Assembly: GCA_009781925.1 (NCBI GenBank)
Contig: WQUU01000081.1
Span: 1-6,646, forward strand
DNA length: 6,646 bases
Direction: 5' to 3'
DNA from: Bacillota bacterium
GTDB taxonomy: Bacteria > Bacillota > Clostridia > Oscillospirales > Oscillospiraceae
Below, in pieces: positions 4,880 to 6,646 of this stretch (positions within the stretch are counted from its first letter, which is position 1; every line of letters begins with the position of its first letter). Both the position numbers and the translations under genes were made by a program. The notes under the pieces were generated by a model. The model made no database searches. It was not told the origin of the DNA and saw only the letters and a program-made list of their open reading frames with translations.

Positions 4880-6022
4880 TCACTCCCCGAAAATCTCCGC
4901 GGCCTCGCGCATGTTTTCAATCACCGGCACCCCGAAGGGGCAGCGCTCCTCGCAGCTGCCGCATTCGACGCACGCGCCGCCGCCGCTCTGTAAGCTGCGG
5001 TAGTGCGACCGTATGGAAGGCGGCACCGCGCTCCTGTCCAGGCGCGCGATGTCCAGATACTTGTTCACGGCGGCGATGTCGATCTCCGCCGGACAGGGCT
5101 GGCAATGGTTGCAGTAGACGCAGTTGCCCTGAAAATTGTTGCGCGGGCCGCGGAGAATTTCCGCGTAGTCCTTTTCGGCGTCGCCCGCCGTTAAGTAGCC
5201 CATGGCGGATTGTACTTCCTCCGGCGTCTTGCAGCCGATGAGGGCGCTGGCAACGCCGGGCCGCGTGAGCGCGTAGTGGATACACTGTTCCACGGTCAGC
5301 GGCGCGCTGTAGGGGCTGTGTTCCCTGGAGAGCAGCTTACCCGCGCCCAGGGTCTTCATTACGGTGATACCCACCCGTTTTTGATCGCACAGTTTATAGA
5401 GCGCCGCGCGGCGGGGATCGAGGCCGCGCATGAGTTCCCCGCTGAACCCCTTGTCCAGCTGGTCGAGAGAATATTCTTCTGCCGGGAGCATGTCAAAAGC
5501 GGGATTGATACTGAACATCAGCATCTCCGGAACGCCGGTCTGGATGGCCTTCATCGCCGTCTCCGGGTTGTGGGAGGAAAAGCCGATGTGTCGGATATCC
5601 CCCTGCTGTTTCAGGCGCTGGACATAGCTGACAAATTCCGTCTCGAAGACGTTTTTGTAGTCCTCCTCCGAATCGACAAAGAACATCATGCCGAAGTCAA
5701 TCGTCCCAAAGAGCCGCAGCAGCTCCTCAAAATATTTTTGCGCCGTGGGCAGATCCCGGCTGATGTCATACTGCTGGCCGACGTCCGTAGAACCGATGTG
5801 CCCCTGGATCAGCACCTGATCCCGCCGGTCACCCAAGGCCCTGCGGATATTCTCGCGCACCGCCGCGCCGGGCATGAAGACATCCAGGATGTTGACGCCA
5901 TATTCCAGCGCCGCGTCGATGACCGGCTTTACCTCTTCATAGGGCCGGTTGTCCAAATGTTCGCAGCCGAGCCCGATGATGCTGACGCGCTCGCCGGTTG
6001 AACCGAGAGTACGATATTGCAT
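4880..6022 (-). CDS. Aldo/keto reductase-fold protein with C-terminal 2x[4Fe-4S] ferredoxin domain; catalytic tetrad degenerate
   Basis: 380 residues. The N-terminal 290 follow the AKR barrel (MQYRTLGSTGERVSIIGLG; GDIRHIGFSSHNPETA at 141-156; ITVMKTLGAGKL at 219-230; PGVASALIGCKTPEEVQ at 255-271). The C-terminal part has two cluster motifs: Cys301-304-307-310 (CVYCNHCQPCP) and Cys351-354-357-361 (CVECGSCEERCP). Classical AKRs use Asp-Tyr-Lys-His. Here Asp47 remains (NILDVF), but Gly52 is where Tyr is expected, LIQGHIGS (71-78) replaces the Lys strand, and FFVDSEED (114-121) replaces the His. NADPH-dependent carbonyl reduction is therefore doubtful, and an electron-transfer role is possible. 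The ATG has AAGGGAG about 9 nt upstream. The gene stands alone with its own terminator; no partner gene indicates the substrate. Confidence 0.88.
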   Translation of the reverse strand: MQYRTLGSTGERVSIIGLGCEHLDNRPYEEVKPVIDAALEYGVNILDVFMPGAAVRENIRRALGDRRDQVLIQGHIGSTDVGQQYDISRDLPTAQKYFEELLRLFGTIDFGMMFFVDSEEDYKNVFETEFVSYVQRLKQQGDIRHIGFSSHNPETAMKAIQTGVPEMLMFSINPAFDMLPAEEYSLDQLDKGFSGELMRGLDPRRAALYKLCDQKRVGITVMKTLGAGKLLSREHSPYSAPLTVEQCIHYALTRPGVASALIGCKTPEEVQSAMGYLTAGDAEKDYAEILRGPRNNFQGNCVYCNHCQPCPAEIDIAAVNKYLDIARLDRSAVPPSIRSHYRSLQSGGGACVECGSCEERCPFGVPVIENMREAAEIFGE

Positions 6023-6045
6023 ATTGGCTATCTCCCTTAGATTTT

Positions 6046-6084
6046 GTCCCCTTCCGGAACTTATAGCCGAAAGGGGACGTTTTT
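6046..6084 (+). terminator. Plus-oriented terminator-like hairpin in the AKR upstream region
   Basis: GTCCCCTT (6046-6053) pairs with AAGGGGAC (6071-6078). After one mismatch CGG/CCG continue the stem around a 9-nt loop. On the plus strand it is followed by GTTTTTC and then ATTTTT. On the minus strand the stem is preceded by AAAAAC and followed by AAAATC, so it is a poor terminator for the minus-strand gene ending at 6116, although that is the only gene that would need one. It may instead lie in the 5' leader of the AKR-like gene. Confidence 0.5.
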
Positions 6085-6115
6085 CATTTTTAGTTTTCCG
6101 GTATTAGGCTAAGAC

Positions 6116-6514
6116 TCAATCTTCATGAGCAAATATATCATACTCTCGAAGCACCGCAAGTTTAAGGCGATAAATACTTTTTAGTAAAGACCGATTGTCA
6201 TCCACCAATAAATGAACCGAATCCGGCAACCCTTCATCGTTATCAACAACAACCAGCCCATCCTGTAAGCGGCAGTTGCAATGCTCCTTAAAATGTCCAT
6301 TGCTGTCCTTGCCTAATTTAAAATTCGGATGGGCCACCTGTTCCCTAGTTATGTACGCTTTTCTGTAAACAGCGATCGGGACATTGCCCGTCAGTGTGAC
6401 AACATGCGCCATTTGAAGCAAGTAACTCTCTATCGGAATATCTCCGTCCCTGAATCTGTCAAATCTCTCAGTCCGATGCGTCTTTAAGTGTTCAAACGGT
6501 TGTGTCATACGCAA
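6116..6514 (-). CDS. Hypothetical protein, family not recognised
   Basis: 132 residues from a TTG at 6514; the ATG two codons later (6508) is an equally likely start. Neither start has a clear ribosome-binding site (GGGA lies 4 nt before the TTG and 10 nt before the ATG). The protein is soluble-looking, with no membrane segment or signal peptide. Visible features are a His/Cys cluster KEHCNCRLQDG (76-86), an acidic-hydrophobic stretch VVVDNDEGLPDSVHLLVDD (88-106), and a C-terminal helix rich in Leu, Arg and Lys. I do not recognise a domain. Codon use is A+T-richer than in the operon to the left, and a hairpin array begins about 40 nt upstream, so it may have arrived with a mobile element. A fragment of a larger gene cannot be excluded. 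Confidence 0.55.
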   Translation of the reverse strand: MRMTQPFEHLKTHRTERFDRFRDGDIPIESYLLQMAHVVTLTGNVPIAVYRKAYITREQVAHPNFKLGKDSNGHFKEHCNCRLQDGLVVVDNDEGLPDSVHLLVDDNRSLLKSIYRLKLAVLREYDIFAHED

Positions 6515-6555
6515 GAATTCCCATATTTTGTTACAATCTAGCCCTGATTCAACGA

Positions 6556-6641
6556 CTACCGGCTAAAGCCGGTAGATTGCGATTGCGACTGAAAGTCACG
6601 TTTAGGGCTAAAGCCCTCTAAAAGTCCGTTGCTGAAGCAAC
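6556..6641. repeat. Array of small hairpins with TAAA/TGAA loops (REP- or IS200/IS605-end-like)
   Basis: Four inverted repeats lie in about 86 nt. CTACCGGC-TAAA-GCCGGTAG (6556-6575) has a perfect 8-bp stem. GACT-GAA-AGTC (6587-6597) has 4 bp. AGGGC-TAAA-GCCCT (6604-6617) has 5 bp plus TTT/AAA outside a 2-nt bulge. GTTGC-TGAA-GCAAC (6628-6641) has 5 bp. A GATTGC tandem pair (6575-6586) sits between the first two. Serial short hairpins with GGCTAAAGCC-type cores are typical of REP sequences and of the ends of IS200/IS605-type elements recognised by HUH transposases. No transposase is present in the window, and the array may continue past the right edge. Confidence 0.6.
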
Positions 6642-6646
6642 CTAAA

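Noticed and set aside
5210..6001. A 263-codon plus-strand frame opposite the aldo/keto reductase-like gene.
   Set aside because: It shows no recognisable domain and fully overlaps a clearly conserved minus-strand gene.
6116..6514. LPDSVHLLVDD in the orphan protein resembles the HUH motif region of IS200/IS605/RAYT transposases (P-x-H-V-H-L-L), tempting next to REP-like hairpins.
   Set aside because: The first His of the HUH pair is Ser, the preceding TnpA core strands are not recognisable, and too few residues follow for the usual catalytic-Tyr helix. Likely chance resemblance; a profile search would settle it.
6556..6641. CRISPR array at the right edge.
   Set aside because: The hairpin units are not identical repeats, spacing is only 7-12 nt, and no cas gene is present.

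Overview
The window looks like chromosomal DNA of a spore-forming Clostridia lineage (Bacillota), most likely Oscillospiraceae/Ruminococcaceae-like. This is inferred from a GerW/YtfJ sporulation gene next to a DUF2953 gene and scpAB, a G+C-rich coding style, and a short G+C-rich inverted-repeat element of a kind I associate with these genomes. Nearly everything is on the minus strand. The exception is a toxin-antitoxin pair at the left edge, which is visibly more A+T-rich.

Layout, left to right. (1) 1-432, plus strand: the 3' part of a RelB/DinJ-type antitoxin gene overlapping a complete YafQ-type mRNA-interferase gene. (2) 433-539: a convergent intergenic stretch with two inverted repeats. 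(3) 540-4464, minus strand: a tightly packed seven-gene run. In transcription order it is a DUF6132-like membrane protein, CcdA, a membrane-anchored TlpA/ResA-type thioredoxin, ScpA, ScpB, a DUF2953 protein and GerW/YtfJ. A good extended -10 promoter lies at 4497-4525. Most junctions overlap or are separated by a few bases, so one polycistronic message is likely. (4) 4465-4879: a 415-base noncoding region. It holds that promoter, a 108-bp element with 13-bp terminal inverted repeats, a strong plus-oriented terminator-like hairpin, an unexplained stretch with a possible second minus-strand promoter, and the terminator of the next gene. (5) 4880-6022, minus strand: an aldo/keto-reductase-fold protein with a C-terminal two-cluster ferredoxin domain. 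Its classical catalytic tetrad is mostly missing. (6) 6116-6514, minus strand: an unrecognised 132-residue protein, A+T-richer than the operon. (7) 6547-6646: a run of small hairpins with TAAA/TGAA loops, resembling the subterminal or REP-type repeats of IS200/IS605/RAYT elements, running to the window edge.

How the genes fit together. The first three genes of the long run form a plausible extracytoplasmic thiol-redox module: CcdA carries electrons across the membrane, the thioredoxin uses them outside, and the DUF6132-like protein shows two cysteines on the predicted outer side. The next two encode the kleisin and winged-helix subunits that complete an SMC condensin. The last two are membrane- or sporulation-associated. 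The linkage is physical (a tlpA-scpA overlap of 13 nt); any functional link is inference.

I see no clearly new defence or mobile system. The items most worth a second look are the hairpin array at the right edge, the tetrad-less Fe-S aldo/keto reductase relative, the DUF6132-CcdA-TlpA-ScpAB arrangement, and the structured noncoding region at 4561-4855.
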